Source: JAUIAI01 sp049680625
Lineage (GTDB): Bacteria > Pseudomonadota > Gammaproteobacteria > Burkholderiales > Burkholderiaceae_E
DNA length: 15,247 bases
Direction of reading: 5' to 3'
NCBI GenBank assembly: GCA_049680625.1
Contig: JBAUID010000144.1
Location: 1 to 15,247, forward strand
A model generated the notes under the pieces. The model did not search any database and was not told where the DNA came from. It worked only from the letters and a program-made list of their open reading frames with translations. This document shows positions 6,918-14,094 of this stretch, one piece after another. The translations under genes and the position numbers were made by a program. Position 1 is the first letter of the stretch. Each line of letters opens with the position of its first letter.

Positions 6918-8018
6918 CTATCGCACCGGGCGTGCCGTACCACCATCGGCACCGCCTCCGCCGGAATACGAACCCTTTACGCAGCGCTGAAAAAACGGAT
7001 ACGTGTCCGTTGCATAGTAGTGATAGATGCCCTCGGGAAACTCCGGTGTCACCCCCGTGCGCCCGTTACATTCATCAAGATCGCCCGAGCCGGCGACAAA
7101 CTCCCAGTCCTGTCGAAAGGTGCCCAACAGATAGGTGTCGGTGTCGGGCCGGTTATCGGGCACCGTCTCAACCAGTTGATAGCTGCCGGTCATGACCTTG
7201 ATCGGTGAGGTGGCATCAGCGGCATCGGTGTATCCGTAGCGGGCGTACACCGGGAAGCCGTCCGCCGCCCAGCCGATCAGGGTCATCGCAACGTTGCCGC
7301 CGCTTAACTTAGCGACCAGCCCCTCAGGCATACCGTGATAGTGATACAGGCCACCGGGTTGAATATGGGCGTTGCTGTCGTCGGTGGAGAAGAAGTACGG
7401 CTGGGTTAGCGCTTCGATACTCCAGTTGCCGCTTGGGTCTGCCGGGCTGCATATCGCGCCGGAATCGTCGCACGAGCCGCCCGTGCCCGGATCAGCCTTT
7501 ACACCATTGAGCATGAATGCCACGACCCCTGCGGGCCCGCCGAGCGGCGTCGCCGTGCCGTCATACGCTGGCTCCAAGCTGAATGTCGCGGACACATCCT
7601 GAGGCAGGATGGTTTGATTCTGCGCCTCGATAAATGGGCCGGCATCATGATCGGGGATACCGTTGGCCGTCAGCATTCGTTGCGTGTCATCGCACGACCA
7701 TGCGACCGTACTCGTGTCATTGACCCACGCATTGGTGTTGAACTCGCTGTAGGTGTAGGTGCAGGCTACGGCGGCCGTACTTGCAGCACCGCTTACGACC
7801 ACGCCTGGCGTGCTCGACTCATTGTTCGACTCATTGTTCGACTCATTGTTCGACTCGCTGCTGTCGCCTGCTGTTGCGGTCGTATCAGTCGTGTCGGTCG
7901 TGTCAGTGACGGGGTCATCGTTATCGCCGCACGCTGCGATGCTGACAACAACCAGCATCGCAGACAGCATTGGCAGGAACCGCAAAAGTGGAGTTTGTGT
8001 TGCGCGGGGGCGTTTCAT
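6918..8018 (-). CDS. YHYH-domain lipoprotein
   Basis: This 366-aa exported protein has a lipoprotein signal: basic start, hydrophobic stretch and VSIAAC with lipidated C30. A Thr/Asp and Ser/Asn/Glu-rich linker (residues 36-70) made of short repeats follows. The folded part carries the family motif GGLYHYHGMPEGL (YHYH at 225-228), plus GIPDHDAG (120-127), a related IYHYY at 331-335, and six cysteines (86, 109, 183, 190, 317, 346) that could form disulfides. The YHYH domain (Pfam) has no established function that I know; clustered histidines and tyrosines suggest metal binding. ATG at 8018 has GAGGA about 7 nt upstream. The HupE/UreJ-like gene follows in the same direction, so they are probably co-transcribed and may handle the same metal (inference). 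Confidence 0.82.
   Translation of the reverse strand: MKRPRATQTPLLRFLPMLSAMLVVVSIAACGDNDDPVTDTTDTTDTTATAGDSSESNNESNNESNNESSTPGVVVSGAASTAAVACTYTYSEFNTNAWVNDTSTVAWSCDDTQRMLTANGIPDHDAGPFIEAQNQTILPQDVSATFSLEPAYDGTATPLGGPAGVVAFMLNGVKADPGTGGSCDDSGAICSPADPSGNWSIEALTQPYFFSTDDSNAHIQPGGLYHYHGMPEGLVAKLSGGNVAMTLIGWAADGFPVYARYGYTDAADATSPIKVMTGSYQLVETVPDNRPDTDTYLLGTFRQDWEFVAGSGDLDECNGRTGVTPEFPEGIYHYYATDTYPFFQRCVKGSYSGGGGADGGTARPVR
7815..7856. repeat. 12-bp in-frame tandem repeat in the YHYH lipoprotein linker
   Basis: CGACTCATTGTT occurs three times perfectly (7815-7850) plus a half copy. It encodes ESNN repeats in the linker after the lipidated cysteine. Because the unit is 12 bp, copy-number change would alter linker length without breaking the frame. 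A second, imperfect 9-bp repeat (7882-7908) encodes DTT repeats in the same linker. Confidence 0.85.
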
Positions 8019-8093
8019 GGCTTATTCCTCGGCAGAAGTAAGGATAATTGGACTGCTCAACGGCCAATGATCGGTCCCAAACATGGAGGAATA

Positions 8094-8201
8094 ATGGATC
8101 GTGGTTTTTGTGACGCCTGCGTGTTCCAGCGAGCGATGATTACCGCTGCCGGGGCCACCGAAGCCCTGACCGCCCAGGAGATAACTCGGGCGCCGCGTTG
8201 A
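8094..8201 (+). CDS. Possible 35-aa small ORF with strong ribosome-binding site
   Basis: ATG at 8094 is preceded at 4-5 nt by a full GGAGG (8085-8089), the best Shine-Dalgarno match I noticed in the window. The product starts MDRGFCDACVFQRAMI and ends TAQEITRAPR, with one CxxC pair and no membrane segment. It is not recognised as any family. It starts 75 nt from, and is divergent to, the YHYH lipoprotein. A chance SD sequence on the complement of a promoter region is the alternative. Confidence 0.2.
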   Translation: MDRGFCDACVFQRAMITAAGATEALTAQEITRAPR

Positions 8202-8256
8202 CCGACTTCGCCTATCGCGAAAAAGCGCGCGCCCGCATTTCGCGGTAATTCTTTGC

Positions 8257-8388
8257 GAATACAAAGTAGCGGCTGAGGTTGAACAGGGAAACCCCTCTTT
8301 TGGTAGGTACTGATTGACTATCTAAACGTCAATCTTCTCACCCGTTCGCTACTAACCAAATTTGGAAATTCCCTTCGTATTCAGTACC
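8257..8388. repeat. Nested inverted-repeat block (candidate structured RNA or complex operator)
   Basis: Within about 130 bp the following perfect inverted pairs occur: GAATAC 8257-8262 with GTATTC 8377-8382; GTAGCG 8266-8271 with CGCTAC 8347-8352; GGTACTGA 8306-8313 with TCAGTACC 8381-8388; GATTGAC 8312-8318 with GTCAATC 8328-8334. CCAAATTTGG (8356-8365) is a 10-bp palindrome. The first, second and fourth pairs can form together; the third is an alternative to the first. Function unknown. Confidence 0.45.
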
Positions 8389-8389
8389 C

Positions 8390-8411
8390 GCTGGACACGT
8401 TTTCTTCCAGC
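8390..8411 (-). terminator. Hairpin directly after the amidohydrolase stop codon
   Basis: GCTGGA (8390-8395) pairs with TCCAGC (8406-8411) around a 10-nt loop, beginning at the base next to the TAA of the last gene in the operon. There is no T tract behind it on the minus strand, so it is more likely an mRNA 3'-end stabiliser or partial attenuator than a classic intrinsic terminator. Confidence 0.35.
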
Positions 8412-9215
8412 TTAAACTGGCTGACCGTTTTGTGCGAGCAAAGATAGTATGCTTTGTGCCAGCGCACTAGCCAATCGACGTCGCGGCCTGGCCCTGCCAA
8501 GTAAACCCTGGCGCAATTCAATTTCAACACCGGCGTAGCAAAGCGGATCGAACTGCATTCTAAGCGCGGTGGTCAGGCCATCGTCAGTACCCAGATACGG
8601 TTGATTCGCGCGATAGCGCAAACCGCCCGGCAGCTGACTCAGCGACGACAGCCAGCGATCACAAAACGACGCTTCACTGATTCGGTCCGGGTCAAACAAC
8701 AAACCCACATCCACGTTGCGTTGCTCACCATGAAATATGTCAACAAATGAATGCACACCAACGTGCAAAACCTGATGTCCTTCAGCAATCGTTTCGGCAA
8801 TTAACGCATGCACCCGGTTGCGATGCGGCAGGTAATACTGATCGATGATGCGCAAGCGCTGACTTTCATTCAGGCTGCGACTCATTTCACTGAATACCTC
8901 CGGGTTATCCAGCGACCGGTTAAGGTCAATCAGTAGACGGGTTGCACTGGTGGACAGTAGCGGCGCCGCCAACAACGCTGGCGGCCAAGTCGCGGAAGTT
9001 GCCGGTGTCGGCGATGTCGGCAATGTCGACGTAACCCCGAGATAGTCCTCCATCCCTTGTGCGACTGATAACGCACCTATATCAGATCCCCGGTGGCTGC
9101 GCAGGGCTAAGCGATGTTCGCGGAACAAACGCCGCCAGCGCGCCGGCACAACACGACTCGCATGCTCGCAAGTCAGAACAATCCGGGTCGGCAACCAGTC
9201 CGGACAATTGGACAC
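8412..9215 (-). CDS. N-formylglutamate amidohydrolase family protein
   Basis: This protein (about 267 aa) belongs to the zinc-dependent N-formylglutamate amidohydrolase (HutG-like) family, which removes an acyl group from glutamate or related amides. Family blocks are LTCEHAS (14-20), HRGSDIGA (41-48), LLIDLNRSLDNPEVF (94-108), PHRNRV (130-135), HVGVHSF (151-157), VDVGLLFDPDR, NQPYLGTDDGLTT and YAGVEIELRQ. An odd Ser/Thr/Pro-rich insert (about 61-80) separates the second and third blocks. The upstream gene ends at 9220; I chose GTG at 9215, which follows its TAA and a GGGTAA-type site. A GTG at 9230 is possible, and the frame is open to 9281. As last gene in a ligase operon it may process the operon's own product rather than histidine breakdown products, since no hut genes are near. 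Confidence 0.8.
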   Translation of the reverse strand: MSNCPDWLPTRIVLTCEHASRVVPARWRRLFREHRLALRSHRGSDIGALSVAQGMEDYLGVTSTLPTSPTPATSATWPPALLAAPLLSTSATRLLIDLNRSLDNPEVFSEMSRSLNESQRLRIIDQYYLPHRNRVHALIAETIAEGHQVLHVGVHSFVDIFHGEQRNVDVGLLFDPDRISEASFCDRWLSSLSQLPGGLRYRANQPYLGTDDGLTTALRMQFDPLCYAGVEIELRQGLLGRARPRRRLASALAQSILSLLAQNGQPV

Positions 9216-9219
9216 GAAG

Positions 9220-10479
9220 TTACCCGACACGAAACAAATCGCCGGATTGAAGACAATCCGCCAATTCCGTGTAAACCGCACGCTGCGCGGCCCGGCCTGG
9301 CGTTGACGGCAGGCTGGTTCGAATGCGAGTCGATAACGAACCAGCGGGAACCAAGCGGCGCAAAAGTGGTGTCCAGGTGCCGTCCAGCGGCATTACTTGT
9401 TCGAGCAAGGCCATCCACAGTTCACCAGCGGTGATTGGCGTTACCGGCAAACCAAAGGCCGCAAGCAGTTTTGGTTCGCGGATCACCGCCTGTTCTGCAT
9501 GCCGAACCGTATCGGTAAACACCGGGTAGAGCGCGTCAGTGGCCAATAACTGCTGGCTGGTGTAACTACCCCAACGTTCTGCCACCAGCGCCCGCAAAAC
9601 GCCAACAACCAAGGCCGCAATGGCGAGATCAGCCTCTGGGCATTCCTGAATGTCGAGCACACGTATTTCAATTGCGCCCCGGTCAAAGCGCGCGATAGCA
9701 CCGCGGGCATTGGCGAATTCTTCACGCAAATGACCTTCAGGGTCCAGTGGTGCCAGGTCGTCGTATAGTTTTTCGAGAATATCTCGCTGGTAATCAGCCG
9801 GCGTAAACACCGGCTCTGGAATCACCTGACCAGTCATCATCGGCACGCGGTCCGAATTGGTCTGGTAAACCGCCAGTCGGTAATCCGCCAGGCTCATCAT
9901 CTGCCCGTCAGCCAGCGGTGAACTGGCCGCGAGCGCAGGCAGCAACGGCAACACTAAACGGATAGCTGCATGCAACCGGCCGAATTCATCATCATTGGCA
10001 AACGGCAAATTGATATGGGTGCTTTGCAGGTTGCCCCACCCGTGCCCGTTACAGCCGAATATCCGATCGTAAGTCTGATAGATCTCATTGTATTCATGCG
10101 GCCACAACTGGGTTTCTTTATCCGGGTTCATCCATGGGTGCATACCGGTTGGCAACAACCGGCAATTCATCGGCGCCAACAGGGTATTGATCTTTCCGAC
10201 ATGGCTTTGAAACGGCACCAATAAACTGTCGAGGCAGGCAACCGGTTTCGCCGCCTTCAACTCAACCACGTGTAAGGCCAGTTCATTAGACCAGGAAACC
10301 ACCCCTTCGGCGCCGTCCGGATACACATCGGATACGCTGGCCCCGGTTGCTTCTCGGAACAATGCGTCACACATCGGACGGACATCCAGCGTGTCAGCAT
10401 CGACAATCATGTATTCCAATTCGATACCAAAGACGTCAAACAATCCATACGGACTGGGCACAGCGCGCGGCGCGGTCAT
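9220..10479 (-). CDS. GCS2-family carboxylate-amine ligase
   Basis: This 419-aa enzyme is of the glutamate-cysteine ligase family 2 (glutamine-synthetase-like fold), which uses ATP to join a carboxylate (often glutamate) to an amine. Metal- and substrate-binding blocks include FGIELEYM (E20, E22), LHVVELKAAKP (69-79), LLPTGMHPWMNP, NGHGWGNLQSTHINLPF (144-160), MSLADYRLAVYQTNSDRVP, and RGAIEIRVLDIQECP with E271 and R273. These differ in detail from E. coli YbdK and from glutathione-type GshA, so the substrate is open. The ATG at 10479 overlaps the stop of the ATP-grasp gene (ATGA, 10476-10479), which implies coupled translation. A second amide-forming ligase directly beside it suggests consecutive steps on the same molecule. 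Confidence 0.85.
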   Translation of the reverse strand: MTAPRAVPSPYGLFDVFGIELEYMIVDADTLDVRPMCDALFREATGASVSDVYPDGAEGVVSWSNELALHVVELKAAKPVACLDSLLVPFQSHVGKINTLLAPMNCRLLPTGMHPWMNPDKETQLWPHEYNEIYQTYDRIFGCNGHGWGNLQSTHINLPFANDDEFGRLHAAIRLVLPLLPALAASSPLADGQMMSLADYRLAVYQTNSDRVPMMTGQVIPEPVFTPADYQRDILEKLYDDLAPLDPEGHLREEFANARGAIARFDRGAIEIRVLDIQECPEADLAIAALVVGVLRALVAERWGSYTSQQLLATDALYPVFTDTVRHAEQAVIREPKLLAAFGLPVTPITAGELWMALLEQVMPLDGTWTPLLRRLVPAGSLSTRIRTSLPSTPGRAAQRAVYTELADCLQSGDLFRVG

Positions 10480-11921
10480 CGCGCTTCCAGCCGGGTTAGA
10501 AAGTACTGCATGATTTTCAGGTAAAGCTGATCTCCCAGAACACCATCTTCAACCCCGGTATCAATACTGGGATTATCGTTCACCTCGATTACCACGGCTT
10601 TACCATTGACAACTTTCATATCCACGCCGAACAAACCATCGCCCATTAAATTGGCCGCTTTCACAGCCATGCTCACAACGGATTGGGGTGCATCAGCAAT
10701 GGCGACGGTTTGAGAACCACCCTCGTGCACACCGTCATCGTCGCGTTTTACAATTTGCCAGTGGTTGGGCGCCATTTCGTATCGGCAGGCAAAAATCGGT
10801 TCGCCGCCAATCACTCCAATCCGCCAGTCGAAATCGGTGGGCATATATTCCTGGGCAATCAACAAATCGGTCTGGGCAAACTGTTTGTCCAGGCGGGCCT
10901 GCAACCCAGTTTCACCATCAATCCGAAACACCCCGGCCGAAAACGCACTGTCCGGCTCTTTGATAACACACGGAAATCCAAGCGTACGTAAGCTTTCCAG
11001 TGCATTATCCCGATTAATAATAATCGTTTTAGGCGTGGCAATTCGATGCCGGGTCAGGGTTTCAGCCAAGAATACTTTGTTAGTACAGCGCAAAATTGCA
11101 CCAGGGTCGTCAACCACAACAAGGCCGGCTGCTTTTGCCCGCCGCGCGAATCGGTAGGTATAGTGATTTACATAAGTTGTGTCACGAATAAATAGCGCAT
11201 CGAATTCGGCGATCCGGCCATAAGCGTCTTTTTCAATCAATTCGCAACGCATTCCAAGTGCCTCGCCAGCCTCGACGAACCGCTTCAGCGCTGCGGCGTC
11301 AGATGGCGGCATCGGGTCGGACGGATCGTGCAAAATTGCCAGATCAAATCGAGCTGCAACGCTTGCCTTGGTTTTAGCCGGGGTCCGTTTCAGGTATCGG
11401 ACCGCTTGTTCGACAAGAAAGGGCCGGTGTGTGTCCGGCACTTCGGATAAACCGAGGACTCGCAAGCCACTTAGCTGCCAGCGACCGTTGCGTTCAAAAC
11501 GGGCACGCAGCAAAGGGGCAGGAAACGCATTGAAAACTGCCAGGGCGAGGCGTTCATGAGTCGCCGCCATATTGCGGCCGAAGTAAATGCTCAAGTCAAA
11601 CCGATCAGCTTCAATACGTCTCAGGCTTTGTTGAATCTGCTCATCAAAACCCTGGGATGCCAGCTTAACGACAGGCGCCAGCCTGAGATCCTGAACGGCG
11701 GTTAACGACGGCAATGGTCGGTGGCCGCGTGCTTCAGCGAGCAGAGAAACGTAATAACCCGCCGCCTGGTATTTAAATGACCGGCACAGGTTAAACACTT
11801 TTCTGCCGGGCCCCTGGGCAAGCTGCGGGTCTGACAAATACTGATACGAAGAAACCAGCTGGGTGCCTGGGATTTCCAGCGGCCATCGACGGGGTGAATC
11901 AACAACAACCAAAGGGATCAT
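10476..11921 (-). CDS. RimK-type ATP-grasp ligase with RLAN N-terminal domain
   Basis: This 481-aa protein is longer than E. coli RimK (300 aa) because of an N-terminal domain of about 190 residues that fits the RLAN type (RimK-like ATP-grasp N-terminal). The ATP-grasp module begins at LRCTNKVFLAETLTRHRIATP (about 278), with nucleotide-binding K321 in CVIKEPDSAFSAGVF, IAQEYMPTDFDWRIGVIGG (hinge and adenine contacts), FGVDMKVV, and the Mg-binding EVNDNPSID (446-454). Such enzymes activate a carboxylate as acyl phosphate and add an amino acid, for example glutamate onto a protein C-terminus or small peptide. The start overlaps the peptidase stop (ATGA, 11918-11921) and the stop overlaps the GCS2 start. 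The acceptor is unknown. Confidence 0.88.
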   Translation of the reverse strand: MIPLVVVDSPRRWPLEIPGTQLVSSYQYLSDPQLAQGPGRKVFNLCRSFKYQAAGYYVSLLAEARGHRPLPSLTAVQDLRLAPVVKLASQGFDEQIQQSLRRIEADRFDLSIYFGRNMAATHERLALAVFNAFPAPLLRARFERNGRWQLSGLRVLGLSEVPDTHRPFLVEQAVRYLKRTPAKTKASVAARFDLAILHDPSDPMPPSDAAALKRFVEAGEALGMRCELIEKDAYGRIAEFDALFIRDTTYVNHYTYRFARRAKAAGLVVVDDPGAILRCTNKVFLAETLTRHRIATPKTIIINRDNALESLRTLGFPCVIKEPDSAFSAGVFRIDGETGLQARLDKQFAQTDLLIAQEYMPTDFDWRIGVIGGEPIFACRYEMAPNHWQIVKRDDDGVHEGGSQTVAIADAPQSVVSMAVKAANLMGDGLFGVDMKVVNGKAVVIEVNDNPSIDTGVEDGVLGDQLYLKIMQYFLTRLEAR

Positions 11922-12721
11922 TGATCACCCCGATTAGTTTTCTGGTTCAGAGGGGTCGGTATTTTCTCCGGCTCTATAACCAACAAGTTGGCATCGTAAG
12001 TAAGTACGCCCAACATAATGGATGCGATCAGGCGTGACATTGGCACCTGATAGTGTTGGGATGCAAACCCGGGGTTGTCAGCCAGTGGGTCCGAAATAGA
12101 AACCTGGCGCTTAACCGGATTAAAACCGTTGATAACAACAAAATGTCCGGTGGGTTCGCCGCGGATATCGTCGTAGACGTCTGATGGTCCAAATTCCCGG
12201 GCACAACGGTACAAATAAGTTGCGCTCAGCCCGGTCAGAATCGGCCCGCGCTCACGCAGCAGCCGCGAGATCAGTACGCTATTGAGTTCCCGAAAGTGAA
12301 TCTGTCCGCCAAGCCGCAAAAATTCGAGGTACGAAGCCGTCGCCACACCAATGCGTGAATCGGCGGGCTGTTTTTCTGACTTTGACTTTGCCTCGAGCTG
12401 GCGGGTGAGCTTGTCCGTTAATCGTTCGGCGGATGCATCACCGCGCTTGTCAAACCAGGTCGGGTCAAAGACTTGTACGTTAAAAGTAAACAAATGGGCA
12501 CGATATTCACGGCGCAATGCATCAACCCCCAGCATAACGGCCAAAGTACCCTGACCTTTGTCAGTTACGGTACGAAACGATTCGATCACATCAGTCAGAG
12601 ATATGCCGTCATTCCAATACTGATAGACCGCGTGTAAGCAAGTCGGGCCGCAGGTTTCATCGTCTGGCTGCGGCCGGATATTTACTGTTAATGTGTGCTC
12701 GCTCACTGCTTGCCTCAGCAT
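11918..12721 (-). CDS. C39-like (papain-fold) cysteine peptidase
   Basis: This protein (about 267 aa from ATG 12721) has a papain-like triad in order: C24 in QPDDETCGPTCLHAVYQYW, H193 in GEPTGHFVVINGF and D211 in VSISDP. The spacing and the CGPT motif fit C39-family peptidases, known best for cleaving double-glycine leaders, but no ABC-transporter or membrane part is attached. Relatives I recall in other gammaproteobacteria are fused to an N-terminal GNAT acetyltransferase and lie beside RimK-like genes; here that domain is absent. The frame is open to ATG 12829, which would overlap the preceding gene; GTG 12760 is also possible. The N-terminus aligns best from TLTVNIRPQP, so 12721 was chosen, without a clear ribosome-binding site. 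It could trim, activate or transfer the peptide made by the ligases. Confidence 0.78.
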   Translation of the reverse strand: MLRQAVSEHTLTVNIRPQPDDETCGPTCLHAVYQYWNDGISLTDVIESFRTVTDKGQGTLAVMLGVDALRREYRAHLFTFNVQVFDPTWFDKRGDASAERLTDKLTRQLEAKSKSEKQPADSRIGVATASYLEFLRLGGQIHFRELNSVLISRLLRERGPILTGLSATYLYRCAREFGPSDVYDDIRGEPTGHFVVINGFNPVKRQVSISDPLADNPGFASQHYQVPMSRLIASIMLGVLTYDANLLVIEPEKIPTPLNQKTNRGDQ

Positions 12722-12785
12722 GAAAAAGTGTTCGATGGAGCCAGCAATGAGAAAGATCACCGACTGGGGTCGCGCCGGTTGAGCA

Positions 12786-13829
12786 CTATCGCTGCGTATC
12801 AACTGGCGTATCAATGCTGCCTGGGTCAACGTGTAATTCCGGCTCGACGATCAGCTCTGGCTCTACAGCCTCGGCAATTGATGCCCCAGGTACGGTCGGG
12901 TCGGTTTTTCGTATGCGCTCGCGATGCCAGACATACAGGCCGGCGCAAATCAGCATAGCCATTCCCAAAAAGGTTGTGCTGTCCGGCAAGCTATTGAATA
13001 CCAGTGCGCCAATCAAAATCGACCAAATCATCGTCGTATACGAAAACGGTGCCAGCACTGACGCGGAGGCCAGCATGAATGCACGAATTACCAGGTATTG
13101 GGCAGCCGCGTTGCACAAAGCCACCGAAATCAACAAAGCCCACTGTCCAAGGTCGGGTACGCGCCAGACCGTATACGCCAGTGGCGCTGCGGCAATAAAG
13201 CCCACCATGCTGGACCAGGTCAATACCGTCAGCGGCGCTTCGGTGTCGCGCATCATACGGGTAAGAATCAGACCAACCGCCCAGCTCAGCGACGATACAA
13301 GGGGCAACAGCATTGCCCATTGAAAACTGGCAGTGCCGGGCCGCAGGATAAGCAACACACTGGCAAAGCCAACGAAAATCGCTGTCCAGCGATGGATACC
13401 AACTTTTTCACCCAACAATGGAATGGATAGTGCTGTCACGTACAACGGCGCCATGAATCCGATCGCCGCACAGACTTCAAGCGGTAAGTCCGCCAGGGCA
13501 AAGGTATACAACAAACTCGACGCCGCCAGCAACAAACCACGAAGGCTTTGCAGCATCGGCCGGCTTGTATACAAAAATCCGCTTAACCCACCCCTGCGAT
13601 ACATCAGCAAGGGCAACAACAACGCAAGAGCTACCGCATAACGGACAAAAATAATCTGCGGCGCGGAAAAGCTGGCGGTAAGGTACTTGCCGCCACCATC
13701 GTTAATTGAAAACAACAACATGGCCAGCGAGACCAGGCCAATGGCAAGCAATGGCCGGCCAGTGTCGGGGGCGTCGCGGCCGGCGACAGAATCTGACGAC
13801 ACCAACGACTTTCTGGTCAAGACAAACAC
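12786..13829 (-). CDS. EamA/DMT-family transporter (ten-helix exporter)
   Basis: This inner-membrane protein of about 347 aa has two repeated EamA units of five helices each. The first covers LLAIGLVSLAMLLFSINDGG to IPLLGEKVGIHRW; the second covers WAMLLPLVSSLSWAVGLIL to LASASVLAPFSYTTMIWSIL and LGMAMLICAGLYVW. Members export amino acids, nucleotides or other small metabolites. The C-terminal tail of about 45 residues is acidic and contains repeated VEPEL-like units, beyond the normal family end. The frame opens at ATG 14039, but those first ~70 residues are Cys/Arg-rich and unlike a membrane protein; GTG at 13829 (or 13802) is more likely. It lies on the same strand just upstream of the peptidase, 25-65 nt apart, so it may be the first gene of the operon and export the product. 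Confidence 0.8.
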   Translation of the reverse strand: MFVLTRKSLVSSDSVAGRDAPDTGRPLLAIGLVSLAMLLFSINDGGGKYLTASFSAPQIIFVRYAVALALLLPLLMYRRGGLSGFLYTSRPMLQSLRGLLLAASSLLYTFALADLPLEVCAAIGFMAPLYVTALSIPLLGEKVGIHRWTAIFVGFASVLLILRPGTASFQWAMLLPLVSSLSWAVGLILTRMMRDTEAPLTVLTWSSMVGFIAAAPLAYTVWRVPDLGQWALLISVALCNAAAQYLVIRAFMLASASVLAPFSYTTMIWSILIGALVFNSLPDSTTFLGMAMLICAGLYVWHRERIRKTDPTVPGASIAEAVEPELIVEPELHVDPGSIDTPVDTQR

Positions 13830-14032
13830 CGGGTTTGAGCGGAACTGGCTGAGGTCTGGCCGGCATCGACGTTGACAATGAATGACACCGCGCCAGCACC
13901 TCAGAATTTTGGACCAGCAATTATGCGCGGGCTGTCTGCCGTCGATACGGGCATTTTTTGCTGGTCGCAAAAATACATCAGAGATTGCGGGCCACCGGAC
14001 GGATAGTGAATTTCCCACTGCGCTCACCAAAA

Positions 14033-14061
14033 TTGCCATTTGGCTTATTTGGTGCTAAATT
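14033..14061 (+). promoter_or_regulatory. Promoter-like sequence before the toxin-antitoxin genes
   Basis: TTGCCA (14033-14038) and TAAATT (14056-14061) are 17 nt apart, with 5/6 and 4/6 matches to sigma-70 elements. An alternative pair is TTGGTG (14049-14054) and TATATT (14073-14078), 18 nt apart. The DNA here is strikingly AT-rich compared with its surroundings. A GGGAG ribosome-binding site (14084-14088) precedes the GTG start at 14095. Antitoxins of this type often bind their own promoter, but no clear operator palindrome was seen. Confidence 0.45.
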
Positions 14062-14094
14062 ATGCCATATTGTATATTTGTTCGGGAGTCCTAA

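Larger units (their letters stand above)
8019..8411. other. Intergenic region between the amidohydrolase gene and the YHYH gene
   Basis: This 393-bp stretch has no recognised gene. It must contain the YHYH promoter and the end of the peptidase/ligase operon transcript. Two unconvincing small frames exist: plus strand 8094-8201 and minus strand 8022-8264, which ends just before the YHYH start. Base composition turns AT-rich after about 8245. Its main feature is a series of inverted repeats: CGCGAAA (8216-8222) with TTTCGCG (8238-8244), CTTTG (8251-8255) with CAAAG (8262-8266), and those of the 8257-8388 block described separately. Confidence 0.5.

Noticed and set aside
7614..8201. 195-codon plus-strand frame antisense to the YHYH gene
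   Set aside because: Its repeats (LIVRLIVRL) are only the complement of the 12-bp repeat in the YHYH gene; only its last 35 codons were kept, as a weak small-ORF candidate.
13830..14039. Extended N-terminus of the EamA transporter from ATG 14039
   Set aside because: These 70 residues are Arg/Cys-rich, not membrane-like, and the family normally begins near LLAIGLVSLAML; an internal GTG start is more likely.
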